A stretch of 64,000 nucleotides of DNA, taken from the NCBI GenBank assembly GCA_035503715.1, contig DATJTE010000078.1, positions 1 through 64,000 of the forward strand, written 5' to 3'. The notes under the pieces were generated by a model. That model ran no database searches and was not told where the DNA came from. It saw only the letters and a program-made list of their open reading frames with translations. The stretch is from OAS926 sp035503715. GTDB lineage: Bacteria; Pseudomonadota; Alphaproteobacteria; Rhizobiales; Rhizobiaceae. The position numbers were made by a program, and so were the translations under genes. This document shows positions 28,897 to 37,560 of this stretch, piece after piece; position 1 is the first letter of the stretch, and every line of letters starts with the position of its first letter.

Positions 28897-29487
28897 GGTC
28901 GTTAATCTTGGCACTCTGCGTTGCCTGTGAGTGCCGTTCAAGACGACAGCATCTGTCGATGACGATGGTGGAAAATACGTGGCGGAGACGAGGCGGAAGT
29001 AGTGTTCCGTGTAGCAATTCGCCAGGTCGGCACCAGGCGTCGCGCTATACCTGAAGCGACGCGTTAAAAAGTGGGTGGAAGAGGCTGATTGTTCAAAAAA
29101 AATGCAAGGCACAAGGCCTTGCTAGGAAACGCGTCCGATCTGCTTTCCGGTGATCCGGCGGCTGCGAGTTACCGCGCCTAGATCGCATCCTCCCAAGACT
29201 TTGACCGCGTGGGGAAAGTAGCTCTTTTAGCTACTCTCTCAGTTATGGAAAAACTTTAGACCAAGCGTGGCGAGAAAGTCACGCGAAATTTCGCATCTAA
29301 AAGGTTACAACTGTGCTGCACTGCACAAACATCGCGCAAGTTGTGCTTCGCGATTAGTCAAAGACCATTGACACATAGCCGCGCGGCGTCGGGTTTCCAA
29401 CCTGTCTTGAAATGGCTATGAAGCGCACTCACGTTTCAGCCACGCCGCCGCCGATTCCGGCGGCGTTCTTCAAGCACCGGACATTGA
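28897..29487. other. 591-base intergenic region between protease and proS
   Basis: Divergent control region, AT-richer in 29200-29400. I see a perfect 7-bp hairpin (AGTAGCT-CTTTT-AGCTACT, 29217-29235) without a T-tail, and a TTGACA at 29368-29373 with no good -10 behind it. An open frame from 29412 runs into proS in another frame and is not a gene. No tRNA-like or T-box structure found. Confidence 0.55.
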
Positions 29488-30816
29488 ATGCGACTGTCGC
29501 GCTATTTCCTGCCGATCCTCAAAGAAAATCCGCGCGAAGCCGAGATCGTCTCGCACCGCCTGATGCTGCGCGCCGGCATGATCCGGCAGCAGGGGCAGGG
29601 GTCGTTCACCATGCTGCCGCTCGGCAAGCGTGTGCTCGACAAGGTCAACACGATCATCCGCGAGGAGCAGAACCGCGCCGGCGCACTGGAAATCCTGATG
29701 CCGACCATCCAGTCGGCGGAGCTGTGGAGGGAAAGCGGCCGCTACAACGACTACGGCAAGGAGATGCTGCGCATCAAGGACCGTCAGGAGCGCGACCTGC
29801 TCTACGGTCCCACCAATGAGGAGATGGTGACGGAGATCTTCCGCGCCTATGTGAAGTCCTACAAGGACCTGCCGCTCAATCTCTACCACATCCAGTGGAA
29901 ATTCCGCGACGAGGTGAGGCCGCGTTTCGGCGTGATGCGCGGGCGCGAGTTCCTGATGAAGGACGCATATTCGTTCGACCTGAACTATGAAGGCGCGAAG
30001 GCGGCATACAACCGCATGTTCGTTGCTTACCTGCGCACCTTCACGCGCATGGGCCTGAAAGCGATCCCGATGCGCGCCGACACCGGGCCGATCGGCGGCG
30101 ATTTGAGCCACGAGTTCATCATTCTCGCCGACACCGGCGAAAGCCAGGTGTTCTGCGACAAGGATTTCCTTGATCTCGCCGTGCCTGGCGAGAACGTCGA
30201 TTTCCGCAATGACGACGAGATCGGCGGCATCGTGAAGCGGTGGACGACGCCCTATGCGGCGACGGACGAGATGCATGACGAGCAGGCGTGGAGCACGATT
30301 CCCGAAGGGAACAGGCTTTCCGCGCGCGGCATCGAGGTCGGCCATATTTTCCACTTCGGCGACAAGTATTCAAAGCCCATGAACGCAAAGGTCCAGGGCC
30401 CCGACGGCAAGGAGCACTTCGTTTCGATGGGCTCCTATGGCATTGGCCCGACCCGCCTGATGGGGGCGATCATCGAGGCGAGCCATGATGACAATGGCAT
30501 CATCTGGCCAGAGAGTGTTGCGCCGTTCGACGTCGTCATCATCAATATGAAGGCCGGTGACCCTGAGTGCGACAAGATCTGCGAGCATCTCTATGCCGCG
30601 CACCAGGCTGCGGGGCTTGATGTGCTCTATGACGACACCGACCAGCGCGCCGGTGGCAAGTTCGCCACCGCCGACCTGATCGGCATACCCTGGCAGGTTA
30701 TCGTCGGGCCGCGCGGCGTCGCCGCTGGCGAGGTCGAGGTCAAACGCCGCTCGACCGGCGAACGCGACACCAAGAAGATCGAGACGCTACTGGCGTCACT
30801 TGGGCCAAAGGGATGA
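29488..30816 (+). CDS. proS: Prolyl-tRNA synthetase
   Basis: Charges tRNA-Pro. 442 residues, the short alphaproteobacterial/mitochondrial-like form that lacks the large editing insertion of E. coli ProS (about 570 residues). Class II motifs are present: motif 2 in KFRDEVRPRFGVMRGREFLMKDAYSF (quoted in part: FRDEVRPRFGVMRGREFLM) and motif 3 in GSYGIGPTRLMGAIIE. The C-terminal anticodon-binding domain follows. The ATG at 29488 gives the conserved start MRLSRYFLPILKENP. The stop overlaps the next gene by four bases (ATGA). Confidence 0.97.
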   Translation: MRLSRYFLPILKENPREAEIVSHRLMLRAGMIRQQGQGSFTMLPLGKRVLDKVNTIIREEQNRAGALEILMPTIQSAELWRESGRYNDYGKEMLRIKDRQERDLLYGPTNEEMVTEIFRAYVKSYKDLPLNLYHIQWKFRDEVRPRFGVMRGREFLMKDAYSFDLNYEGAKAAYNRMFVAYLRTFTRMGLKAIPMRADTGPIGGDLSHEFIILADTGESQVFCDKDFLDLAVPGENVDFRNDDEIGGIVKRWTTPYAATDEMHDEQAWSTIPEGNRLSARGIEVGHIFHFGDKYSKPMNAKVQGPDGKEHFVSMGSYGIGPTRLMGAIIEASHDDNGIIWPESVAPFDVVIINMKAGDPECDKICEHLYAAHQAAGLDVLYDDTDQRAGGKFATADLIGIPWQVIVGPRGVAAGEVEVKRRSTGERDTKKIETLLASLGPKG

Positions 30817-32123
30817 GCGCAGCCGCCGCCAGCGCTGAAACAAAAAAGCCGGCCAAACAGCCGAAAGGCGCGGGTGCGTTCTCGCTCTTCGAGCGCATGG
30901 TCGCCTGGCGTTATTTGCGCGCCCGCCGCAAGGAAGCATTCATCTCCGTCATCGCGGGCATTTCTTTTGCCGGAATCATGCTCGGCGTTGCGACGCTGAT
31001 CGTCGTCATGGCGGTGATGAACGGGTTTCGCGCCGAGCTGCTGTCGCGCATCCTCGGCATCAACGGGCATCTGATCCTGCAGCCGGTCGACAGCCCGCTG
31101 GACGACTATGCGGCAATCGCCGACCGTATCAACGGTGTTTCGGGCGTGCGTTTCGCCGTTCCGCTGATCGACGGGCAGACGCTTGCTTCGGGCCGCATCG
31201 GCGTCGGTTCCGGCGCATTGGTGCGCGGCATCCGCGGCGACGATCTGAAGAAGATCGATCTTGTCGCGGAAAACATCAAGCAAGGGACGCTTGACGGCTT
31301 CGACACCAGCGAAGGCGTCGCGATCGGCGCCCGCATGGCCGAGAACATGGGGCTGATCCTCGGCGACAGTATCACGCTCATCTCGCCGGACGGCGACATC
31401 ACGCCGTTTGGCACGACGCCGCGCGTGAAATCCTATCCAGTCACGGCGATCTTCGAGATTGGCATGTCGGAATACGATCAGACGATCGTCTTCATGCCGC
31501 TCGCCGAGGCGCAGCTTTATTTCAACCAGGAAAACCGTGCGCAGACGATCGAGATTTTCATCGATGATCCCGACAACGTCGATGCACTTCGCACGCCGGT
31601 CGAGGCCGCAGCACAGCGCCAGATCTATCTGATGGACTGGCGGCAACGGAACCAGACGTTCTTCTCGGCACTCGAGGTCGAGCGCAACGTGATGTTCATG
31701 ATCCTGACGCTGATCGTCATTGTCGCGGCGCTGAACATCATCTCCGGTCTGATCATGCTGGTGAAGGACAAGGGCCACGACATCGCGATCCTGCGCACGA
31801 TGGGCGCAACGCGCGGCGCCGTGATGCGGATCTTCCTGATGACGGGGGCGGCGATCGGTGTCACCGGCACGCTGGCTGGTGTCGCGCTCGGCATCGTGAT
31901 CTGCCTCAACGTGGAATCGATCCGCCAGTTCTTCTCCTGGCTGTCGGGCACCGTGCTCTTCAATCCCGAACTCTATTTCCTCAGCCAGTTGCCGGCGAAG
32001 ATGGATCCCATGGAGACGACGTCGGTCATCATCATGGCACTGGTGCTCTCGTTCATTGCAACGCTGTTCCCGGCCTGGCGCGCCGCAAAGCTCGATCCGG
32101 TCGAAGCTCTGAGGTACGAATGA
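30813..32123 (+). CDS. lolC: Lipoprotein-releasing ABC transporter permease (LolC/LolE family)
   Basis: Inner-membrane part of the Lol complex, which extracts outer-membrane lipoproteins for LolA. 436 residues. A cytoplasmic N-terminus (FERMVAWRYLRARRKEAFIS) leads to a first helix, a large periplasmic domain (about 70-290), then three C-terminal helices of the FtsX/MacB type, ending PAWRAAKLDPVEALRYE. The single permease gene suggests a LolF-like homodimer rather than separate LolC and LolE. Overlaps proS and lolD by four bases each. Confidence 0.93.
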   Translation: MSAAAASAETKKPAKQPKGAGAFSLFERMVAWRYLRARRKEAFISVIAGISFAGIMLGVATLIVVMAVMNGFRAELLSRILGINGHLILQPVDSPLDDYAAIADRINGVSGVRFAVPLIDGQTLASGRIGVGSGALVRGIRGDDLKKIDLVAENIKQGTLDGFDTSEGVAIGARMAENMGLILGDSITLISPDGDITPFGTTPRVKSYPVTAIFEIGMSEYDQTIVFMPLAEAQLYFNQENRAQTIEIFIDDPDNVDALRTPVEAAAQRQIYLMDWRQRNQTFFSALEVERNVMFMILTLIVIVAALNIISGLIMLVKDKGHDIAILRTMGATRGAVMRIFLMTGAAIGVTGTLAGVALGIVICLNVESIRQFFSWLSGTVLFNPELYFLSQLPAKMDPMETTSVIIMALVLSFIATLFPAWRAAKLDPVEALRYE

Positions 32124-32803
32124 CGGCTGGCGCCATCATCGAATTGAGGGGCGTCGAGCGGCATTACCTGCAGGGACCGAAGAAGCTCACCATTCTGAAC
32201 GGCGCGAACTTTGCCGTCCGGCCGGGCGAGATCGTGGCCCTGGTGGCGCCGTCGGGCGCCGGCAAATCGACGCTGCTTCATACGGCCGGCCTTCTCGAGC
32301 GTCCGGATGCCGGGGACGTTATCCTGGCGGGCCGCGCCTGTGGCCGCCTGTCGGACGATGCGCGCACGGCGGCCCGCCGTAACCAGATCGGCTTCGTCTA
32401 CCAGTTCCATCACCTGCTGCCGGAGTTCTCGGCGATCGAGAACATCATGATGCCGCAACTTGTGAAGGGCCTGCCGATCACCGAGGCGCGCAGCCGGTCG
32501 ATGCAGCTCCTGGAATATATGAAGATCGGCAAGCGCGCCGAGCACCGTCCGGCGGAACTGTCCGGCGGCGAGCAGCAACGTGTCGCGATCGCCCGCGCCG
32601 TCGCGAATGCGCCGCTGGTCCTGCTTGCGGATGAACCGACGGGAAACCTCGATCCGGTGACGGCAGGTTATGTCTTCGACGCCTTGCAGGCGCTGGTGAA
32701 GCAGTCTGGCCTCGCGGCGCTGATCGCCACGCACAATCACGAACTCGCCGGGCGTATGGATCGCCGCGTCACGCTGGCCGAAGGCAAGATCGTCGATTTC
32801 TGA
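32120..32803 (+). CDS. lolD: Lipoprotein-releasing ABC transporter ATP-binding protein LolD
   Basis: ATPase that powers lipoprotein release with the preceding permease. 227 residues with Walker A (APSGAGKSTLLHTAG), signature ELSGGEQQRVAIARAVAN and Walker B (LLADEPTGNLD). The Lol-type motif GFVYQFHHLLPEFSAIENI is present. Translationally coupled to the permease (ATGA). Confidence 0.96.
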   Translation: MTAGAIIELRGVERHYLQGPKKLTILNGANFAVRPGEIVALVAPSGAGKSTLLHTAGLLERPDAGDVILAGRACGRLSDDARTAARRNQIGFVYQFHHLLPEFSAIENIMMPQLVKGLPITEARSRSMQLLEYMKIGKRAEHRPAELSGGEQQRVAIARAVANAPLVLLADEPTGNLDPVTAGYVFDALQALVKQSGLAALIATHNHELAGRMDRRVTLAEGKIVDF

Positions 32804-32814
32804 CGAGCGCTGCG

Positions 32815-33486
32815 ATGGCAGAAACGATCCCGCCGTCGATCGAGGACCTTCGCAAAGCTCTGCGCAGCGGGCGCCCGTTCGAGAAGCTCGACGCCATCGA
32901 AGCCGCTTCGAAATTTAAGCAAGCGGCCGCGCCGCTTATCCCGGACCTTGTGGCACTGCTCAGCAGTGACGAGTACGTGCAATGCACATCGCTGGACATC
33001 GAAGCCTTCGGTCATGCCGTCATCGCCGAACGCGCCTGTGCAGCGCTGGGGAGCATCGGGATCATGCCTGATATCGAGGTGCTCAGAAGCGTTCTGAATG
33101 ACAAGCGTGTCCACGAGCTTCCCGAAGCGTCGTACGACCAAGGCGCCTATATCGGCGACTACGGCACCGAATATGTTGCGCCGGCTGCCATCGCGGCGAA
33201 GCTCATTGAATATCTCGGGCCGTCCGGTTTCGACCTTCTCCCCGAGATCATCGAAAACGCGATGGTCGAAAACGAGCACATCGGCAAACCGAGCCGACGT
33301 GTCATCGCCATGCTTGGGCATGAACTCGGCACATATTCGCCTGACGAAGTCGCAGCCTACGCTGCTGCGATCGAGACGATCGGCAGCCAACCGGAAGCGC
33401 TGAAGCCGACCACGCATCGCGGCTTCGACCTGCGCGACCTGGCCATTTTCGGCCGGAGAAAGCTGGCGGCTTTCAGAGCCGGCTGA
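32815..33486 (+). CDS. Hypothetical helical (HEAT-like) protein
   Basis: 223 residues, mostly alpha-helical, with no signal or membrane segment. Several helix pairs (IEDLRKALRSGRPFEKLDAI, AAAPLIPDLVALLSSDEY) suggest HEAT-like repeats, which usually mediate protein contacts. I do not recognise a named family. Eleven bases behind lolD, so possibly in the same transcript. In related genomes I would expect dnaE about here, so this may be a local insertion. ATG at 32815 follows a weak ribosome site. Confidence 0.7.
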   Translation: MAETIPPSIEDLRKALRSGRPFEKLDAIEAASKFKQAAAPLIPDLVALLSSDEYVQCTSLDIEAFGHAVIAERACAALGSIGIMPDIEVLRSVLNDKRVHELPEASYDQGAYIGDYGTEYVAPAAIAAKLIEYLGPSGFDLLPEIIENAMVENEHIGKPSRRVIAMLGHELGTYSPDEVAAYAAAIETIGSQPEALKPTTHRGFDLRDLAIFGRRKLAAFRAG

Positions 33487-33547
33487 CGCAAAAGCGTTCC
33501 GTTTACGTTCCGGTTACCAATTAACCCACGAGCCGTGGATGGGGTCG

Positions 33548-33577
33548 TTGACTTTCGAATAAAACTCGAACAAAAAT
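33548..33577 (+). promoter_or_regulatory. Candidate promoter of the SOS-type small ORF
   Basis: TTGACT (33548-33553) followed after 18 bases by AAAAAT (33572-33577, 4 of 6 to consensus). The -10 lies inside the LexA-type box, so bound repressor would block RNA polymerase. Confidence 0.4.
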
Positions 33578-33582
33578 AGAAC
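33568..33582. promoter_or_regulatory. LexA (SOS) box, alphaproteobacterial direct-repeat type
   Basis: GAACAAAAATAGAAC is an exact GAAC-N7-GAAC, the reverse complement of the GTTC-N7-GTTC direct repeat bound by alphaproteobacterial LexA. It lies 23-37 bases before a 28-codon ORF and over its probable -10. An exact match with the right spacing in a promoter position is good evidence, though an eight-base constraint can occur by chance. Confidence 0.65.
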
Positions 33583-33604
33583 ATATCAAAAACATGAGGA
33601 CGCC

Positions 33605-33691
33605 ATGACCGACATGCTTCAGGACGTGATTTCCCTCGTTTCGATGAGTACCTTCCTCATCACCGCCGCCATCTGGATCGGCGTTTTCTAG
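33605..33691 (+). CDS. 28-residue single-helix membrane peptide, probably LexA-controlled
   Basis: ATG at 33605 to TAG at 33689-33691, with GAGGA five to nine bases before. A short polar N-terminus (MTDMLQDVIS) is followed by one hydrophobic helix with a central STFLITAAIWIG and no charged tail. A LexA box covers its promoter. Size, topology and regulation are those of SidA, the 29-residue SOS-induced inner-membrane division inhibitor of Caulobacter. I have not shown sequence homology, so SidA-like function is inference. It could also be a leader peptide or chance ORF, but the ribosome site and box argue for a gene. Confidence 0.6.
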   Translation: MTDMLQDVISLVSMSTFLITAAIWIGVF

Positions 33692-33760
33692 AGAATCCGC
33701 CGATTCCATTAAGTGAATCTTGCGACGTAGCTGCTAGCTTGCTCCTCAAGGGAGCAAGCA

Positions 33761-35203
33761 ATGTCGCCGACGACAATCGCCATCCTCGCGGCGCTGAATG
33801 TCCTCATCATCTTCCTGCTGCTGGCCGCCCCGATCGGTGTCCGGAAGATCCGGCTTTCACGCAACGTCAATGCGAGTCCAGAGCGCATCTGGAGTGCAGT
33901 CTGGCCGCTTGGCGAGAACGCGCTCTGGTCTGGTTCTTTTCTCGAGGTCCAGCCGGCTGGCGATGCGGCTGATCGCGTTCGGGTCAAGCTGAACTGGAGC
34001 GGCCATGACGGCAATCCGATCGAGCGCACCTTGCGGTTCGTTGATATGGTGCCTGGCGAGCGCTTTACGACACTGACCGAAGACGATTCCTCGCTCCATC
34101 AGGAATTCTGGTTGAGCTACCGCGAAGATGTCGTCCTGACGCTGGCGGGCGAGGGGACGCTCGTCACCTTCGAGCGGACGGACCGCTACCGCGGCGCGGC
34201 CTTCTGGATCTTCCGCTATTTCGTCATGCGCCGCGAGATGTCGCGGCTAAAATCCTGGGCCGAGCGCGGCACGTTCCGCAAGTCGGGCATCTTCGAGCGG
34301 CCGTCGACGCAGTTCGGCTTCGCGATCCTCTCGACCTTCATCCTTTGGCCGTTCTTCGGCCTGAACCTCGGCGGCTTTTTCCTGGCGGCAATTCTCACCG
34401 CTGTCGTGGCGCTGCATGAACTCGGCCATATGGCGGCGTTCCGCGTCATGGGTCACAAGAGTGTGCGGATGATCTTCATCCCGCTGCTCGGCGGCATCGC
34501 CATTGGCGGACGCCCTTACAACACACGGTTTGAGGTGGCGTTTGTCGCGCTGATGGGCGCCGGCTTTTCCGCCTTCCTCGTGCCGATCGCAATTGGGACC
34601 AGCGAGTATCTGGCGCAGACCCGCGTAGATCTGCTGGCCATGCCGCCCGCGGCATTTGCCGGCTTCCTGGCCGTGTTCAATGTCGCCAATCTGGTGCCTG
34701 TGTGGAAGTTCGACGGTGGCCAGGTGCTTCGCCAGATCTGCCCGAATTCAGCAACTTTGGCTGTCGCGTCGTTCCTGGCGCTTGGCGCGTTTCTGGCGCT
34801 CGGCTATGCCGCCGGCCTGTCGCCGATGATCCTGATCGTCGCCGGCGCGCTGTTTGCCGTGCTGAGCCTGATCACAAAGGACAGTGGCGTGAAGCTCAAG
34901 CATGAACTGAAGGCGATCTCGTCACGCGAGCGCATCACGCTTGCGGCCGCCTTCACCTCCGTCTTCTTCATCCACGGGGCCGGCGTCATCTGGGCGGCGG
35001 ATATGCTAGAGAACCGGGCCGAATACCGCTTCGAAGCCGAGCTTCAACGCTCCGTCCGCGTCTGCCAGTTCAACCGAAAGGCCAAGGTCGACGAGGCTGG
35101 TAACCCCATAGCCGGAGACGCCGCAGGGAACGATGCCGGTGAAATGGGTCAGATCTGGCTCGACATTGAGCGCGATGCCATGAAAGCTCACCCAGCGCCG
35201 TAG
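33761..35203 (+). CDS. M50 (site-2) metalloprotease with N-terminal SRPBCC-like domain
   Basis: 480 residues. One N-terminal helix (about 5-25) is followed by a soluble domain (about 32-150) that looks like a SRPBCC/START fold (VNASPERIWSAVWPLGENAL). A membrane protease of the M50 family comes next. The zinc motif HELGH is at about residue 221 and the third ligand in NLVPVWKFDGGQ at about 312. Such proteases cut substrates within the membrane. After the last helix (ending near WAADML) a polar tail of about 60 residues runs antisense through the 3' end of lipB; the overlap is 198 bases. The tail is probably a stop-loss extension. Substrate unknown. Confidence 0.85.
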   Translation: MSPTTIAILAALNVLIIFLLLAAPIGVRKIRLSRNVNASPERIWSAVWPLGENALWSGSFLEVQPAGDAADRVRVKLNWSGHDGNPIERTLRFVDMVPGERFTTLTEDDSSLHQEFWLSYREDVVLTLAGEGTLVTFERTDRYRGAAFWIFRYFVMRREMSRLKSWAERGTFRKSGIFERPSTQFGFAILSTFILWPFFGLNLGGFFLAAILTAVVALHELGHMAAFRVMGHKSVRMIFIPLLGGIAIGGRPYNTRFEVAFVALMGAGFSAFLVPIAIGTSEYLAQTRVDLLAMPPAAFAGFLAVFNVANLVPVWKFDGGQVLRQICPNSATLAVASFLALGAFLALGYAAGLSPMILIVAGALFAVLSLITKDSGVKLKHELKAISSRERITLAAAFTSVFFIHGAGVIWAADMLENRAEYRFEAELQRSVRVCQFNRKAKVDEAGNPIAGDAAGNDAGEMGQIWLDIERDAMKAHPAP

Positions 35204-35698
35204 GCGAATGCCGATCGCGGCGATCTTGTCCTCGGCCGGCGACCCGTCGGGCAGGGCAGGGCGGTCCGGCCGCCTCACCCACACGCCAACGCGATCTTCG
35301 CGCCGCTCACCCACGACATTGAATTCCGCGAGCGCGGCGATGATCCAGTCTTCCAGTGCCGCCACGAAGGCCCGCACATCCTCGCGGCGACGCTTCAGGT
35401 CGAGCATCACGTAAGCAACGCGCTGGCCGGGGCCGTGATAGGTGTACTCGCCACCGCGGCCGGCATCGAAGACGGGAAACCGCTCCGGCTCGATCAGGTC
35501 TTCCCGTTTGGCGCTGGTGCCGCCCGTATAGAGCGGTGGGTGCTCGACCAGCCAGACCATTTCACCGGCCGTCCCGTCGCGGATGTCCGCCGCGCGCTGT
35601 TCCATGAAGGCGACCGCGTCGTCATAGGCGGTAAGGCCCGGCTCAACCCGCCATTCCACGGGCGGCGAGCCCGGTTTCGGGTAAAAATCGCGGAACAT
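35006..35698 (-). CDS. lipB: Octanoyl-(acyl-carrier-protein) transferase
   Basis: Transfers octanoate from ACP to lipoyl domains, the first step of protein lipoylation. 230 residues from the ATG at 35698. A longer frame up to 35845 would run through tRNA-Leu, so it is excluded. Conserved motifs: LVEHPPLYTGGTSAK, the RGGEYTYHGPGQRVAYVML substrate loop, and AAIGIRLRRWVSFHGIALNV with the catalytic lysine region before it; the catalytic cysteine is in GIVPCGV. Its last 198 bases overlap the opposing M50 gene. Confidence 0.95.
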   Translation of the reverse strand: MFRDFYPKPGSPPVEWRVEPGLTAYDDAVAFMEQRAADIRDGTAGEMVWLVEHPPLYTGGTSAKREDLIEPERFPVFDAGRGGEYTYHGPGQRVAYVMLDLKRRREDVRAFVAALEDWIIAALAEFNVVGERREDRVGVWVRRPDRPALPDGSPAEDKIAAIGIRLRRWVSFHGIALNVEPDLTHFTGIVPCGVSGYGVTSLVDLGLSVELADADGALKLGFEAVFGPVL

Positions 35699-35803
35699 TG
35701 CACCGCGTTGGGAGACTGCTTTCAGCATGGCTTGCCAAGATATGGCGGTTGCCGCGCGAAACGTCCAGTTCCGGGCCTTTAAGCCAGATTTGGGGAGGAT
35801 CAT

Positions 35804-35888
35804 TGGTGCGGTCGAGAAGACTCGAACTTCCACGGGTTGCCCCACAGCGACCTCAACGCTGCGCGTCTACCAATTCCGCCACGACCGC
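35804..35888 (-). tRNA. tRNA-Leu (anticodon GAG)
   Basis: 85-base class II tRNA with long variable arm and encoded CCA. Acceptor GCGGTCG pairs with CGACCGC, the anticodon stem CAGCG/CGCTG encloses TTGAGGT, and the T loop is TTCGAGT. It reads CUC/CUU. Confidence 0.96.
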
Positions 35889-36111
35889 ACGTGATGAAAG
35901 GACCGGACCGAGCCGGCCCGCGGCATGTAGCAAATAGGATTTAGCGAAACAAGTGCGGAACGGCCAATAAATCCGCCGCTTGAGGGACATGCTGCCGCAT
36001 GAACCAACCTCTTCAAAACCGGTGCCGAAGGGCGGATTTCGTTTGTCTTTCCTGCATGTTCGGGTCTAGACCAGTCGCAACTGAAACTGGTTCGCCGAGC
36101 GGGATGAGTAC

Positions 36112-37527
36112 GTGGAAGCCCGGGAAGACGAAGCGCCCGTCGCCGACGCGGTCGAGCCGCGCGCCGACATCTATGGCGAGGACGGCTCGGTCCGGGCGTC
36201 CTATCTAGCGCATATTGGCGCGGCGATCGCCGATCGCGATACGCTGACGCTCCGCAAGGACGTATCCGACCTCCACCAGTCCGAACTCGGCGATCTTCTC
36301 GAAGCTCTGGCGCCTGAACAGCGTGGCGCGCTTGTCGATCTGCTTGGCAAGGATTTCGACTTCTCGGCACTGACCGAGGTCGATGACGCAATCCGCGCCG
36401 AGATCGTCGACTCGCTGCCGAACGATCAGATCGCCGAGGCCGTCAAGGACCTCGATTCCGACGACGCGGTCTACATTCTCGAAGACCTCGACCAGGAGGA
36501 CCAGGAAGAGATCCTCGCGCAACTGCCGTTCACCGAACGGATCAGGCTGCGCCGCGCGCTGGACTATCCCGAAGAGTCGGCCGGCCGGCGCATGCAAACG
36601 GAATTCGTCGCGGTGCCGCCGTTCTGGACGGTCGGGCAGACCATCGACTACATGCGCGAGGACTCCGATCTGCCGGACCATTTCTCGCAGATTTTCGTCA
36701 TCGACCCGACGTTCAAGCTGCTCGGCGCCGTCGACCTCGACCAGATCCTGCGCACCAAGCGCGCGGTGAAGATCGAGGAGGTCATGCACGAGACCCGGCA
36801 TGCGATCCCGGCCACCATGGACCAGGAAGAGGCTGCCCGCGAATTCGAGCAGTACGACCTTCTCTCCGCCGCCGTCGTCGACGAGAACGAGCGGCTCGTC
36901 GGCGTGCTCACTATCGACGACGTGGTCGACGTCATCCAGCAGGAGGCCGAGGAAGATCTGCTGCGCATGGGCGGCGTCGGCGACGAAGAGCTGTCCGACA
37001 GCGTCGCCGCGACGTCGCGCTCGCGCGTACCCTGGCTGCTGGTCAACCTCGCGACGGCGTTCATTTCAGCAAGCGTCATCAGTCAGTTCGGCGCGACGAT
37101 CGAGGAGATGGTGGCGCTTGCCGCGCTGATGCCGATCGTTGCCTCGCTCGGCGGCAATGCCGGCACGCAAACCATGACAGTGACGGTGAGGGCGCTCGCC
37201 ACCAAGGACCTCGACATCTACAACGCGGCGCGGGTCATTCGCCGCGAAGTGCTGGTCGGGCTGCTCAACGGCTCGATCATTGCCGTCATCATCGGCCTTG
37301 TCGCGGCGCTCTGGTTCCAGAACACGGATCTCGGCCTGGTCATCGCCGCAGCGATGGTCATCAACATGCTGGCCGCTGCCCTTGGCGGCATCCTGATTCC
37401 GTTGCTGCTCGACCGCCTTGGCGCCGATCCCGCGATCTCCTCGTCGATCTTCACGACGATGATCACTGACGTGATTGGCTTCCTCGCTTTTCTCGGCCTC
37501 GCGACCTGGTGGTTGCAGCTCGGCTGA
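36112..37527 (+). CDS. mgtE: Magnesium transporter MgtE
   Basis: Magnesium-gated Mg2+ channel, 471 residues. N-terminal superhelical MgtE_N domain (about 40-140, with DLLEALAPEQRGALVDLLG), a pair of CBS domains (about 150-265), a plug helix, then five membrane helices. The pore signature GGNAGTQTMTVTVRALATKD is present. GTG start at 36112, preceded by GAGCGGGATGAG; an ATG at 36104 is out of frame. No M-box-like riboswitch recognised in the 223 bases upstream, which hold no other gene. Confidence 0.95.
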   Translation: MEAREDEAPVADAVEPRADIYGEDGSVRASYLAHIGAAIADRDTLTLRKDVSDLHQSELGDLLEALAPEQRGALVDLLGKDFDFSALTEVDDAIRAEIVDSLPNDQIAEAVKDLDSDDAVYILEDLDQEDQEEILAQLPFTERIRLRRALDYPEESAGRRMQTEFVAVPPFWTVGQTIDYMREDSDLPDHFSQIFVIDPTFKLLGAVDLDQILRTKRAVKIEEVMHETRHAIPATMDQEEAAREFEQYDLLSAAVVDENERLVGVLTIDDVVDVIQQEAEEDLLRMGGVGDEELSDSVAATSRSRVPWLLVNLATAFISASVISQFGATIEEMVALAALMPIVASLGGNAGTQTMTVTVRALATKDLDIYNAARVIRREVLVGLLNGSIIAVIIGLVAALWFQNTDLGLVIAAAMVINMLAAALGGILIPLLLDRLGADPAISSSIFTTMITDVIGFLAFLGLATWWLQLG

Positions 37528-37560
37528 CGCGCGGCGCTGGTTATCCAAGCCGATGTTGGC

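Noticed and set aside
29217..29235. 7-bp hairpin as a terminator
   Set aside because: No T-run follows and no gene ends just upstream; kept only as part of the intergenic note.
29412..29819. 135-codon frame before proS
   Set aside because: It runs in another frame through the start of proS, has no conserved content and fits a shadow.
35889..36111. Possible Mg riboswitch (M-box) before mgtE
   Set aside because: No M-box-like core helices or terminator found; the distance would allow one, but the sequence does not show it.
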